DNA of 64,000 bases, taken from NCBI RefSeq assembly GCF_016925615.1, contig NZ_CP070499.1, positions 2,728,001 through 2,792,000 on the forward strand, in the 5' to 3' direction. A model generated the notes under the pieces. It was not told the DNA's origin, ran no database searches, and saw nothing but the letters and a program-made list of their open reading frames with translations. Source of the DNA: Natronosporangium hydrolyticum (lineage in GTDB: Bacteria > Actinomycetota > Actinomycetes > Mycobacteriales > Micromonosporaceae). The position numbers and the translations under genes were made by a program. Of this stretch, positions 18,303 to 27,388 are shown in pieces (position 1 is the first letter of the stretch; the number at the start of each line of letters is the position of its first letter).

Positions 18303-19913
18303 GTGACGACGGTGACGGGTACCCCGCAGATCGACGAGGAGCCCAACACCGGCCACCCGCAGCGGTGGCTCATCCTGGGCGTGCTCGTCGTCTGTCTGCT
18401 GGTAGTGGTGCTAGACCACACGATCCTGAACGTGGCGCTCAAGGTGATCGCCGACCCGGTGCAGGGGCTCGGGGCGACGCAGGTGGAGCTGGAGTGGGCG
18501 CTCAACTCGTACACCCTGGTCTTCGCCGGGCTGCTGTTCATGTTCGGCGTGGTCGCCGACCGGTACGGGCGACGACTGTTCCTGGTGATCGGTCTGGTGA
18601 TCTTCGGGATCGCGTCGGTAGCCTCCGCGTACGCGCAGGATCCCGGCCAGCTGATCGCCGCCCGGGCGCTGATGGGCATCGGCGGCGCGGCGATCATGCC
18701 GGCGACGCTGTCGATCATCTCCACCGTCTTCGACCCGCGGGAGCGCGGCCGCGCCATCGGGGTGTGGGCCGGCGCGGTCGGGATCGGGGTGGCGATCGGG
18801 CCGGTCACCGGCGGCCTGCTGCTGGAGCACTTCTGGTGGGGTTCGATCTTCCTGGTCAACGCGCCGGTCGTGGTGCTGGGGTTAGTGCTGATCCTGTCGC
18901 TGGTGCCCGAGTCGCGTGACCCGAACCCGAGCCGGCTGGACGTGGTCGGGGTGTTGCTGTCGATCGCCGGGCTGGTCGCGCTGGTCTACGGCATCATCGA
19001 CGGCGGGGAGCACGGCTTCGGCCGGCCGATGGCCTGGCTGACGATCGGTGGCGGCGTGGCGCTGCTGACCATCTTCGTGCTCTGGGAGCGCCGGATCAGC
19101 TACCCCTCGCTGGATATTCGGCTGTTCCGCAACCCGCGATTCTCCACCGCCGCCGGAGTGGTCGCGCTGATCTTCTTCGCCGCCTTCGGCGTGCTCTTCT
19201 TCGTAATCTTCTTCTTGCAGTTGGTGCGCGACTACAGTCCATTGCAGGCCGGGCTGCTGCTGATGCCGTTCGCGGTGGCGCAGCTGATCTTTGCACCGCT
19301 GAGCGCCACCATGGTCAAGCGGTTCGGCGCCAAGGCGGTCTGCGCCGTCGGGCTGTCGTTGACCGCTGGTGCGCTGTTGGGCTGGGTCTTCATCGGGGAA
19401 CAGACCCCGATCTGGGTGGTCTGTGTGCTCTTCTTCGTCCAAGGGATCGGCATGGCGAACGTGATGCCGCCAGCGACCGAGTCGATCCTGTCGACGCTGC
19501 CCCGGGAGCGGGCCGGCGTCGGCTCCGCGGTGACCAACACCGTCCGGCAGGTGGGCGGCGCGCTCGGTGTCGCGGTACTCGGGGCGGTGGTGATGGCGGT
19601 CTACCGGCGGCTGATCGAGCCGACCCTGGCGACCGTGCCCGAGGAGGTCCGCGGCGAGGCCGGCGAGTCGATCTCCGGCGCGTACGCGGTGATCGAACGG
19701 GAAGGGCTCACCGAACTCGTGGCGCCGGCCAACGAAGCGTTCGTCACCGCCATGCACACGGCGGCGACCGTGTCCGCGGTGGTCGCGGTGATCTCGGTCC
19801 TGGTGGTGCTCAGATGGCTACCGGGCCGGGAGCGGCCCGGCTCTGTCCCCGAGCCGCGCCGAGACTCCGCACTGGCGACGGCCGGCAGCGGCAACCGGGA
19901 TTCCGTAGAGTAG
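18303..19913 (+). CDS. MFS drug exporter, DHA2 (EmrB/QacA) family
   Basis: A 536-aa major facilitator with about 14 transmembrane helices. Helix 1 carries LDHTILNVAL, the loop 2-3 motif A is GVVADRYGRRLF, and motif C is in helix 5 (GIGVAIGPVTGGLL), the hallmark of proton-driven drug antiporters. The tail is charged and Ser/Arg-rich. A TetR gene follows eight bases downstream, so this is an efflux pump with its own repressor. The substrate is unknown. Confidence 0.92.
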   Translation: MTTVTGTPQIDEEPNTGHPQRWLILGVLVVCLLVVVLDHTILNVALKVIADPVQGLGATQVELEWALNSYTLVFAGLLFMFGVVADRYGRRLFLVIGLVIFGIASVASAYAQDPGQLIAARALMGIGGAAIMPATLSIISTVFDPRERGRAIGVWAGAVGIGVAIGPVTGGLLLEHFWWGSIFLVNAPVVVLGLVLILSLVPESRDPNPSRLDVVGVLLSIAGLVALVYGIIDGGEHGFGRPMAWLTIGGGVALLTIFVLWERRISYPSLDIRLFRNPRFSTAAGVVALIFFAAFGVLFFVIFFLQLVRDYSPLQAGLLLMPFAVAQLIFAPLSATMVKRFGAKAVCAVGLSLTAGALLGWVFIGEQTPIWVVCVLFFVQGIGMANVMPPATESILSTLPRERAGVGSAVTNTVRQVGGALGVAVLGAVVMAVYRRLIEPTLATVPEEVRGEAGESISGAYAVIEREGLTELVAPANEAFVTAMHTAATVSAVVAVISVLVVLRWLPGRERPGSVPEPRRDSALATAGSGNRDSVE

Positions 19914-19920
19914 ACGCGCC

Positions 19921-20520
19921 ATGACAGCCGGAGTTGACACCGGTGGCCGCGCACCCGGCCGCCCCCGCAGCGCCCACGTCGATGAGGCGATCATCGAGGC
20001 GGTGCTCGGGCTGCTCGCCGAGGGCGGCAGCGTCGAGACGCTGTCGATCGAGGCGATCGCGGCCCGGGCGGGGGTGGGCAAGGCGACCATCTACCGGCGC
20101 TGGTCCGGCAAAGAGGCGCTGCTGGTCGACGCGATCGCCAGCCTGAAAGGGCCGCCGCCCGAGCCGCTCGGCGAATCGGTCCGGGAGGATCTGATCCGGC
20201 TGCTGAGCGTCGGCCCGAAGAAGCCCGACGAACGCACCGCGCAGATCATGTCCTGCCTGGTGCCGGAGGTGCAGCGCAGCCCCGAGCGGTACCGGCTCTA
20301 CCAGGGCCTGGTGGAGCCGCGCCGAGAGGTGATGCGGCAGGTGCTGCGGCAGGGGATCAGCTCCGGGGAGCTCCGCGCCGACCTCGACGTCGAGGTGGCG
20401 GTGGCGGCGTTGACGGCCCCGGTGCTAATCCAGCGGATGCTCCGCTGGCACCCCGGTCTCGACGACGAGTCGCTGCCGGCCCGAGTGGTCGATACGCTAC
20501 TCGCCGGGCTGGCCCACTGA
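19921..20520 (+). CDS. TetR-family transcriptional regulator
   Basis: A 199-aa TetR repressor: the N-terminal HTH reads IEAIAARAGVGKATIYRRW at about residues 42-60, followed by SGKEALLVDAI. The C-terminal ligand domain is of the TetR_C_11/16-like type. Co-oriented with the exporter and only eight bases from it, so it probably represses the pair through the palindrome at 18267-18279. Confidence 0.9.
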   Translation: MTAGVDTGGRAPGRPRSAHVDEAIIEAVLGLLAEGGSVETLSIEAIAARAGVGKATIYRRWSGKEALLVDAIASLKGPPPEPLGESVREDLIRLLSVGPKKPDERTAQIMSCLVPEVQRSPERYRLYQGLVEPRREVMRQVLRQGISSGELRADLDVEVAVAALTAPVLIQRMLRWHPGLDDESLPARVVDTLLAGLAH

Positions 20521-20601
20521 GCCGGGAGTGTCGCCTGTTGCCGGTGTGACCGGGCCGCGTAGCCTCGTACATACGTGCGTTAGGGGTCGAGGAGGTCAGT
20601 G

Positions 20602-21123
20602 GTGCGGGTGCTGGGTGTGGATCCCGGGCTGACCCGGTGCGGGATCGGTGTGGTGGAGGGGTCCCCGGGGCGCCCCTGCCAGCTGATCTCCTACGAGGCG
20701 GTGACCACCGACCCCGCAGCCGAACTGCCGGCGCGGTTGCTCCGGCTGGACGAGCGGCTCGGTGAGCTGCTCGCCACGCACCGGCCGGACGGCGTCGCGG
20801 TCGAGCGGGTGTTCAGCCAGCACAACGTGCGGACGGTGATGGGCACCGCGCAGGCCGGCGCGGTCGCGGTGCTGGCCGCGGCGCGGGCCGGCATCCCGGT
20901 CGAGCTCTACACCCCGAGCGAGGTGAAGGCGGCGGTGACCGGCTCCGGCCAGGCCGGCAAGGCGCAGGTAACGGCGATGGTCACCCGGTTGCTGCGGCTG
21001 ACCGAAGCGCCCCGACCGGCCGACGCGGCCGACGCGTTGGCGCTGGCGATCTGTCACGTGTGGCGCGGTGGCACCCGGGCGAAGTTCGCCGCTGCCGCGG
21101 CGAAGAGCGGAGGAGCAGCATGA
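20602..21123 (+). CDS. ruvC: Crossover junction endodeoxyribonuclease RuvC
   Basis: Holliday-junction resolvase of 173 aa. Acidic catalytic residues are in [23 protein letters not shown] and the C-terminal [15 protein letters not shown] 20602 is preferred to 20599 because GGAGG ends at 20595 and the protein then begins MRVLGVDPG as usual. First gene of ruvCAB; its TGA overlaps the ruvA ATG. Confidence 0.96.
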   Translation: MRVLGVDPGLTRCGIGVVEGSPGRPCQLISYEAVTTDPAAELPARLLRLDERLGELLATHRPDGVAVERVFSQHNVRTVMGTAQAGAVAVLAAARAGIPVELYTPSEVKAAVTGSGQAGKAQVTAMVTRLLRLTEAPRPADAADALALAICHVWRGGTRAKFAAAAAKSGGAA

Positions 21124-21719
21124 TCGCCAGTGTGCGGGGGCGGGTCACCGAGGTGACCGGCGACGGCGCCGTGGTCGAGGTCGGCGGGGTGGGGCTGCGG
21201 GTGCACTGCTCGCCGGCCACGGCGGCGGAGCTGACCCCCGGCACCGACGCCGAACTCGCCACCAGCCTGGTGGTTCGGGAAGAGTCACTGACCCTGTACG
21301 GGTTCGCCGACCGGGACGCCCGCGAGCTGTTCGAGTTGCTGCAGACCGCCAGCGGGGTGGGGCCGCGGCTGGCGCTGGCGGTGCTGGCGGTCCACCGTCC
21401 CGATGTGGTGCGTAAGGCGATCGGCAACGGCGAGGTGGGGGTGCTCACCCAGGTGCCCGGGATCGGTCGCAAGGGCGCCGAACGGCTGGTCCTGGAGCTG
21501 CGTGACAAGGTGGGCCCGCAGCCGGTGGACGGGCCGGCGCCGGCCGCCGCCCCGGCGGCGTGGCGCGACCAGGTACGGACCGGCCTGATCGGCCTCGGGT
21601 GGAGTTCCGGCCAGGCCGACCAGGCGGTCAAGCAGGTGGCCGAGCAGCTGGGGGCGGAGGTCCCGCCGGTGCCCGAGCTACTTCGCCAGGCCATCCGGCT
21701 GCTGGGCAAGATGCCGTGA
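21120..21719 (+). CDS. ruvA: Holliday junction branch migration protein RuvA
   Basis: A 199-aa junction-binding subunit beginning [12 protein letters not shown]. The OB fold is followed by the HhH motifs [12 protein letters not shown] and [16 protein letters not shown], a flexible Pro/Ala linker and the RuvB-interacting C-terminal domain. ATGA overlap with ruvC fixes the start. Confidence 0.96.
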   Translation: MIASVRGRVTEVTGDGAVVEVGGVGLRVHCSPATAAELTPGTDAELATSLVVREESLTLYGFADRDARELFELLQTASGVGPRLALAVLAVHRPDVVRKAIGNGEVGVLTQVPGIGRKGAERLVLELRDKVGPQPVDGPAPAAAPAAWRDQVRTGLIGLGWSSGQADQAVKQVAEQLGAEVPPVPELLRQAIRLLGKMP

Positions 21720-21735
21720 GTGGGGTTGAGGCACC

Positions 21736-22767
21736 GTGACCGAGTTCGCCGATCCGGACGAGTCGGTGGCGCTGGTATCACCGCACGCCGAGGCGGGGGA
21801 GCAGGACGCCGAGGCGAGCGTCCGACCCCGCCGGCTGGCCGAGTTCGTCGCCCAGCACCGGGTTCGCGAACAGCTGCAGCTGCTGCTCACCTCCGCGTTG
21901 CGCCGGGGGGCGCCGCCGGACCACATCTTGTTGTGCGGCTCCCCGGGGCTGGGTAAGACCACCCTTTCCATGATCGTCGCGGCGGAGCTCGGTGGCGGGC
22001 TGCGGGTGACCAGCGGCCCGGCGATCGAGCGCTCCGGTGATCTGGCCGCCGTGCTGACCAGCCTCACCGCCGGCGACGTGCTATTCATCGACGAGATTCA
22101 CCGGATCGCGCGGCCGGCCGAGGAGCTGCTCTACAGCGCGATGGAGGATTTTCGGGTGGACGTGGTGGTCGGCAAAGGGCCGGGCGCCACCGCCGTGCCG
22201 CTGGAGGTGGAGCCGTTCACCCTGGTGGGGGCGACGACCCGGGCGGGGCTGCTGACCGGGCCGATGCGCGACCGGTTCGGCTTCGTCGGTCAGCTGGACT
22301 TCTACCACCCGGCGGAGCTGCGGGAGCTGCTGCTGCGGTCGGCGAAGATCCTACAAATCTCCGCCGATCAGGAGGGTCTTGAGGAGATCGCCGGCCGCTC
22401 CCGCGGGACCCCACGGGTGGCGAACCGGCTGCTGCGGCGGGTCCGCGACTACGCCGAGGTACGCGCCGACGGGGTGGTCACCCGGGAGGTGGCGCGCGCC
22501 GCGCTGGACGTCTACGACGTGGACGAGCGCGGCCTGGACCGGCTCGACCGGGCGGTGCTGACCGCGTTGGTGGTTTCGTTCGGGGGAGGGCCGGTAGGGC
22601 TCTCGACGTTGGCGGTGGCGGTCGGCGAACAGCCCGACACGGTCGAGGAGGTCTGCGAGCCGTACCTGCTGCGCGCCGGGCTGTTGGCCCGGACCGCCCG
22701 AGGTCGGGTGGCGACCGAAGCCGCTTGGCAACACCTGGGGCGGACCCCGCCGAGTGCTATCTTTTGA
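21736..22767 (+). CDS. ruvB: Holliday junction branch migration ATPase RuvB
   Basis: AAA+ motor of 343 aa. Walker A is [11 protein letters not shown], Walker B LFIDEIHR, sensor 1 [10 protein letters not shown], the arginine finger lies in MRDRFGF, and the C-terminal winged helix contains [16 protein letters not shown] start 16 bp after ruvA. About 230 bp of non-coding sequence follows before yajC. Confidence 0.97.
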   Translation: MTEFADPDESVALVSPHAEAGEQDAEASVRPRRLAEFVAQHRVREQLQLLLTSALRRGAPPDHILLCGSPGLGKTTLSMIVAAELGGGLRVTSGPAIERSGDLAAVLTSLTAGDVLFIDEIHRIARPAEELLYSAMEDFRVDVVVGKGPGATAVPLEVEPFTLVGATTRAGLLTGPMRDRFGFVGQLDFYHPAELRELLLRSAKILQISADQEGLEEIAGRSRGTPRVANRLLRRVRDYAEVRADGVVTREVARAALDVYDVDERGLDRLDRAVLTALVVSFGGGPVGLSTLAVAVGEQPDTVEEVCEPYLLRAGLLARTARGRVATEAAWQHLGRTPPSAIF

Positions 22768-23000
22768 CTCGGGCGTCATCGACTCGGCGCCGTTCCGGCC
22801 CAGGACAGCAACGTCGGTGGGGCAGGCATGCGGGCGCTTCCCGCTCTGTTGACCCTCGGGTGTGACCGGTGCCGCATTATGCGCCCTCCGCGGCACCGAC
22901 TAGACTCGCCGCGACCCCGATTCGGGCAGGGCCGGAGCGGGGTGACAACGCTGCCTGCGCGTGCTGGAGCGGCGCGCGGGCCAACCGGAAGGTCGTGGAC

Positions 23001-23387
23001 GTGTTTCTGGCGCAAGAAGAAGCCGCGGAGGGTGGGCTGCTATTCCCACTGCTGATGATGGCCGGGCTGTTCGCCATCTTCTATTTCCTGCTGATCCGCC
23101 CGAACCGGCGCCGCAAGCAGGCGATGGACTCGCTGCAGAACCGGCTCGCCGTGGGTGACGAAGTGATGACGAGCGGCGGTCTGTACGGTACAGTCGCGGA
23201 GCTGGATGAGAAGTCCGTCATCTTGGAGACTTCCGAGGGCGTCTACAGCCGTTATGCCCGTGGTGCGGTGGTAGAGGTCGTCTCGTCGGCTGCGGGCGAG
23301 GCCGACGCCGAGGACGGCGCCGAAGCCAGCACCGACACCTCTGACGTCTCCGACCCGGCGACTGAGCGCCGCGACAGCAAGGACTGA
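23001..23387 (+). CDS. yajC: Preprotein translocase subunit YajC
   Basis: A 128-aa single-span membrane protein that associates with SecDF. The transmembrane helix is followed by IRPNRRRKQAMDSLQNRLAV and GDEVMTSGGLYGTVAEL, the YajC signature; the C-terminal tail is acidic. The GTG at 23001 is chosen because GGAAGG lies eight bases upstream; earlier in-frame starts have none. secD begins six bases after its stop. Confidence 0.93.
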   Translation: MFLAQEEAAEGGLLFPLLMMAGLFAIFYFLLIRPNRRRKQAMDSLQNRLAVGDEVMTSGGLYGTVAELDEKSVILETSEGVYSRYARGAVVEVVSSAAGEADAEDGAEASTDTSDVSDPATERRDSKD

Positions 23388-23393
23388 TCACGA

Positions 23394-25442
23394 GTGGCCC
23401 AGACCCCACCATCAGCGGGACGCCCGGGACGGCAACTCATCGTCCTCGGGCTCATCTCGGTTTTTCTGTTCGGGATGATGTTCTTCTCCGGCACCGCCGG
23501 CATGAGCTTCACGGAGCGAATCACGCCGCGGCTGGGCATGGACCTGGTGGGGGGTACCCGGGTCACGTTGTTGGCGGTCACCGAGACCGGCCAGGAGCCG
23601 TCCGAGGACGCCATGGAGCGGGCTCGCGAGATTATCGAGAGCCGGGTCAACTCGCTCGGAGTCGAAGAGGCCGAGGTGATCGTCGAGGGCGACGACCGGA
23701 TCGTGGTCTCGGTCGCCGGCGAGCCGGAGAACGCGCTACGGCAGGTGGGTGACCCCGCCGAGCTGCGGTTCCGGAAGGTGATCGATCGGGTGGCGTCGTT
23801 CGGCTCGCCGGACGAGATCGACCTGGACCAGCTGGAGGAGCTGCCCGACCCGGACGCGACCCCGGACCCGGACGCCCCGGAGGGGACGCCCGCCCCGGAC
23901 GTGACCGGGGAACCGGAGGCCACCCAGGAGCCGGAGGCCGACAACGAAGGCGGGGGCCAGGGCGGTCAAGCCGACCCGACCGAGCCGCCGGCGACACCGC
24001 CGGGCGAGATCCCGACGGTGGCCGAGCGTCGCCAGGCGGTCGAGGAGAAGATCGACGACGAGGCGATGGCCGCCGCGCTGGCGATCCTGGACCCGGAGGC
24101 GCAGGATCAGGACCCGGAGGAGCTGCTGGAGGCGGTCCGGCCGTTCGCCGACCTGACCGGGCCCGAGGTGGCGGTCCTGCCGAGCCTGTTGCAGTTTTAT
24201 CTGCCGACGATCACTTGCGAGCAGCTGAATGCCCGCCCGGCCGGCTCGATCCAGGACCCTGCCGAGATCGTAACCAGCTGCGACACCGACGGGGTCTTCA
24301 AGTATCTCCTCGACGCCTCCACCGTGCTCGGCACCGACGTGGACAACGCCAACGCGAGCCTGCCGGCCGGCAGCAACCGGTGGGAGGTGAGCCTCTCGTT
24401 CACCGGCGAGGGCCAACCGAGGTGGACGGACCTGACCCGGGAGGCGGTGCAGAACGACGCGGCGGTGCCGTTCGACCCGTCGGCGGTGGAGAGCTACATC
24501 GACGCGGACCCGGAGACCGGGCAGTGGTCGTTCGACACCAGCGAGCAGGCGATCGAGCAGAACAACCGGTATCAGGTCGGCGATGATCCCGATGCCGAGG
24601 CGGCTGCGACCGCGCCGATCCAGTGTCAGGAGACCGGTGAGCTGGGCAACTGTCTGGTCGCCACGGTGCTGGACAACCAGAACGTCTCGGCGCCGCAGAT
24701 TCAGCAGGTCATCACCTCCGACGCCCGGATCACCGGAGATTTCTCCGCAGCGGACGCGCAGCTGCTCGCCAGCCAGCTGCGGTTCGGTGCGCTGCCGCTG
24801 ACCTTCGAACCACAGGAGGAGCAGACCATCACCGCGACGCTCGGGGTGGAATATCTCCGGGCCGGTCTGCTCGCGGCTGCGATCGGCGCGTCGCTGATGC
24901 TGGTCTACGTCTTCTTCTACTACCGGCTACTGGGGGCGGTGATCCTCGGCAGTCTGGTCGCGTCGTCGCTGTTGACCTACGCGGCGCTGGTGGTGCTGGG
25001 CCGGGGCATCGGCTACACCCTGACGCTGGCCGGGATCTCCGGATTCATCGTGGCCGTCGGTATCGCCGCCGACTCGTTCGTCATCTACTTCGAACGGCTT
25101 AAAGACGAGATCCGGGAGGGTCGAACACCCCGTAGCGCGGTTCCCCGTGCCTGGGTGCGGGCCCGCCGGACGATCATTACCGCCAACACAGTGACGCTGC
25201 TGGCGGCGGTGGTGCTCTACCTGCTCTCCGCTGGGCAGGTGAAAGGGTTCGCTTTCGCGCTCGGGTTGGCGACGGTGCTGGACCTTTTGATCGTGTTTAC
25301 CTTCCGGCACCCGATCATGACCTTGCTCGCGCGGACCCGGGCGTTCATGTCGCCCAAGATGAGCGGGCTGGGCAAGGCGCTGGAGTTGGATCGGGAGCAG
25401 GAAGCCCGGATACGGGCCCGGGCGAGAGCGGCGGAGGCCTGA
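23394..25442 (+). CDS. secD: Protein translocase subunit SecD
   Basis: RND-type membrane protein of 682 aa that uses the proton gradient to help late protein export. The N-terminal helix is followed by LGMDLVGGTRVTLLAV; the C-terminal five-helix bundle contains GISGFIVAVGIAADSFVIYF and the conserved ERLKDEIREG. It is about 100 residues longer than usual SecD because of an acidic Pro/Asp/Glu-rich insertion at roughly residues 140-207 in the external P1 domain (repeats such as PDPDATPDPDAPEG), followed by another Glu/Asp-rich stretch. GTG start; secF follows immediately. Confidence 0.95.
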   Translation: MAQTPPSAGRPGRQLIVLGLISVFLFGMMFFSGTAGMSFTERITPRLGMDLVGGTRVTLLAVTETGQEPSEDAMERAREIIESRVNSLGVEEAEVIVEGDDRIVVSVAGEPENALRQVGDPAELRFRKVIDRVASFGSPDEIDLDQLEELPDPDATPDPDAPEGTPAPDVTGEPEATQEPEADNEGGGQGGQADPTEPPATPPGEIPTVAERRQAVEEKIDDEAMAAALAILDPEAQDQDPEELLEAVRPFADLTGPEVAVLPSLLQFYLPTITCEQLNARPAGSIQDPAEIVTSCDTDGVFKYLLDASTVLGTDVDNANASLPAGSNRWEVSLSFTGEGQPRWTDLTREAVQNDAAVPFDPSAVESYIDADPETGQWSFDTSEQAIEQNNRYQVGDDPDAEAAATAPIQCQETGELGNCLVATVLDNQNVSAPQIQQVITSDARITGDFSAADAQLLASQLRFGALPLTFEPQEEQTITATLGVEYLRAGLLAAAIGASLMLVYVFFYYRLLGAVILGSLVASSLLTYAALVVLGRGIGYTLTLAGISGFIVAVGIAADSFVIYFERLKDEIREGRTPRSAVPRAWVRARRTIITANTVTLLAAVVLYLLSAGQVKGFAFALGLATVLDLLIVFTFRHPIMTLLARTRAFMSPKMSGLGKALELDREQEARIRARARAAEA

Positions 25443-25443
25443 G

Positions 25444-26712
25444 ATGAGCAGCGACGAGAACCCGACCTCCCCGGAGCGGGAGCCGGCGCCAGCACCGGCC
25501 CCGCGGCTGGCCAGCACCACGGTGGTCGGCGCTGAGAAGCGGCAGTCCTGGGCGGCCAAGCTCTACCTGGGCCAGGCCGGCATCAAGGTCGACGAGTGGC
25601 GGCGGAAGCTGTTCGTGATCGCGGCGGCGCTGGTGTTGGTCTCCATCGCCAGCATGGCGGTCCGAGGGTTCGACTTCGGCATCGAGTTCGCCGGTGGCAA
25701 CGCGTTCCAGGTCCCGGCGTCGGTCGGCACTCTCGCCGAGGCCGAGGCGGCGGTGGAGAGCGCCGGCGCCACCGTGGTCTCCGGCCAAGAGGTCGGCGGC
25801 GGCGACCCGCAGTACATGATCCGGACGCTCGAACTCGACTCCGCCGAGACCGAAACGATCCGCGGTGACGTCGCGGCGCAGTTCGGCATCGCCCCGGCCG
25901 AGATCAGCGACGACCGGGTCAGCGCCGCCTGGGGTGGCCAGATCACCCGGCAGGCGTTGATCGCACTCTCGGTCTTCCTCGCCCTGGTGGTCGTCTACCT
26001 GATCGTCCGGTTTGAGCCGTTGATCGCGCTGGCCTGCGTGGTCGGTGTGGTGATCGACCTGGTGGTTACCGCCGGGGTCTACTCACTGGTCGGGTTCGAG
26101 GTGACACCGGCGACGGTGATCGGCTTCCTGACCATTCTCGGCTTCGGGCTTTATGACACCGTCGTAGCCTTCGACCGAGTCAATGAGAACACCAAGAACA
26201 TCACCTCAAGTAATACCGAGACCTACGGCGAGGCCGCCAACCTGGCGATCAACCAGGTCGTCATCCGCTCCATCAACACCTCGATCGTGGCGTTGCTGCC
26301 GGTGGGCGGGCTGCTCTTCATCGGCGCCGGGCTGCTGGGGGCCGGTACGCTGAAGGACCTCGGTCTGGTGCTCTTCGTCGGGATGCTGGTCTCCTTCTAC
26401 ACCTCGCTGTTCATCTCCGCGCCGCTGCTGGTGGAGCTCAAGACCCGGCAGAAGAAGTACCGCGAGCACACCCGCCGGGTGCTGGCCAAGCGGGAGGCCC
26501 TGGCCACTCGCGAGGCGCAGAAGCAGTCCCGGCAGTCCGGTGAGGACCAGTCAGGGCCGAGCCCGTCCGAGGCGATCACGGTGGACCCGTCGCTGGTGGA
26601 GCTTGCTGGCGCAGCCCCGAAGGTCGGTGCCCGCCCCACGCACAAGAAGGGTGGCCGCCGTCGTGGCCCCGGGGGCTCCAGTACGAGCGGCGGCGGAGGC
26701 AAGCGTGGCTGA
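25444..26712 (+). CDS. secF: Protein translocase subunit SecF
   Basis: A 422-aa partner of SecD. FDFGIEFAGGNAFQVP is the SecF P1 signature and FLTILGFGLYDTVVAFDRVNEN the membrane-core motif. The C-terminal 100 residues form a basic cytoplasmic tail ending in Gly/Ser/Arg-rich sequence (KKGGRRRGPGGSSTSGGGGK). ATG one base after the secD stop; the apt start lies inside its last codons. Confidence 0.95.
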   Translation: MSSDENPTSPEREPAPAPAPRLASTTVVGAEKRQSWAAKLYLGQAGIKVDEWRRKLFVIAAALVLVSIASMAVRGFDFGIEFAGGNAFQVPASVGTLAEAEAAVESAGATVVSGQEVGGGDPQYMIRTLELDSAETETIRGDVAAQFGIAPAEISDDRVSAAWGGQITRQALIALSVFLALVVVYLIVRFEPLIALACVVGVVIDLVVTAGVYSLVGFEVTPATVIGFLTILGFGLYDTVVAFDRVNENTKNITSSNTETYGEAANLAINQVVIRSINTSIVALLPVGGLLFIGAGLLGAGTLKDLGLVLFVGMLVSFYTSLFISAPLLVELKTRQKKYREHTRRVLAKREALATREAQKQSRQSGEDQSGPSPSEAITVDPSLVELAGAAPKVGARPTHKKGGRRRGPGGSSTSGGGGKRG

Positions 26713-27262
26713 GGAATCGGGTGCGGTGACCGACCGGGAGCACGTCGCAAAACTGGTCGCGAGCCGGATCGTCGACGTGCCGGACTTTCCTCAGCCTGGC
26801 GTGGTGTTCAAGGACATCAGCCCGCTGCTCGCGGACCCGGCCGGGTTCCGCGCGGTGGTCGACGCCATCGTCACCGAGCAGCGGGCGACCGGCTTCGAGG
26901 TGGTCGCCGGCATCGAGGCCCGCGGGTTCGTCCTCGCCGCGGCGGTCGCCTACGCCGCCGAGGTGGGGGTGGTCGCGGTGCGCAAGGCTGGCAAGCTTCC
27001 CCGGGCGACGTTCGCCGCCAGCTACTCCCTGGAGTACGGCGAAGCCACCCTTGAGGTGCACCGGGACGCCTTCCTGCCGGGTCAGCGGGTGCTCGTCGTC
27101 GACGACGTGCTCGCCACCGGCGGCACCGCCCGCGCCACGCTCGATCTGGTCGAGCAGGCGGGCGGTGCGGTCAGCGGCCTCACCGTCCTGCTGGAGCTGG
27201 GTTTCCTGGCCGGCAGGGCAAAGGTCGACGGCTACCCGGTGCATGCCCTGCTGACCGTTTAG
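26705..27262 (+). CDS. apt: Adenine phosphoribosyltransferase
   Basis: Type I phosphoribosyltransferase of 185 aa that converts adenine and PRPP to AMP. The signatures are FPQPGVVFKDISPLLADP, GIEARGFVLAAAVA and the PRPP loop VLVVDDVLATGGTA. GTG 26705 overlaps secF by eight bases with GGAGG five bases upstream; GTG 26726 is an alternative. The secDF-apt-rel order is typical of actinobacteria. Confidence 0.94.
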   Translation: MAEESGAVTDREHVAKLVASRIVDVPDFPQPGVVFKDISPLLADPAGFRAVVDAIVTEQRATGFEVVAGIEARGFVLAAAVAYAAEVGVVAVRKAGKLPRATFAASYSLEYGEATLEVHRDAFLPGQRVLVVDDVLATGGTARATLDLVEQAGGAVSGLTVLLELGFLAGRAKVDGYPVHALLTV

Positions 27263-27300
27263 ACCGCCGGTCGACCGGGACGCTCGGGCCCGAATGTGCT

Positions 27301-27320
27301 TCGCCGGTGGTTACCGGCGA
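27301..27320 (+). terminator. Short perfect hairpin after apt
   Basis: TCGCCGGT-GGTT-ACCGGCGA, an 8-bp perfect stem 39 bp after the apt stop. A second 7-bp hairpin GGTGCAG/CTGCACC follows at 27333-27356, before the rel ribosome site. Either may attenuate read-through into rel. Confidence 0.5.
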
Positions 27321-27388
27321 TGCCGGTTCGACGGTGCAGGTAGCATTGGCTGCACCTAGGCAGAGCCGACACTGCGAGGAGCGGCCTG

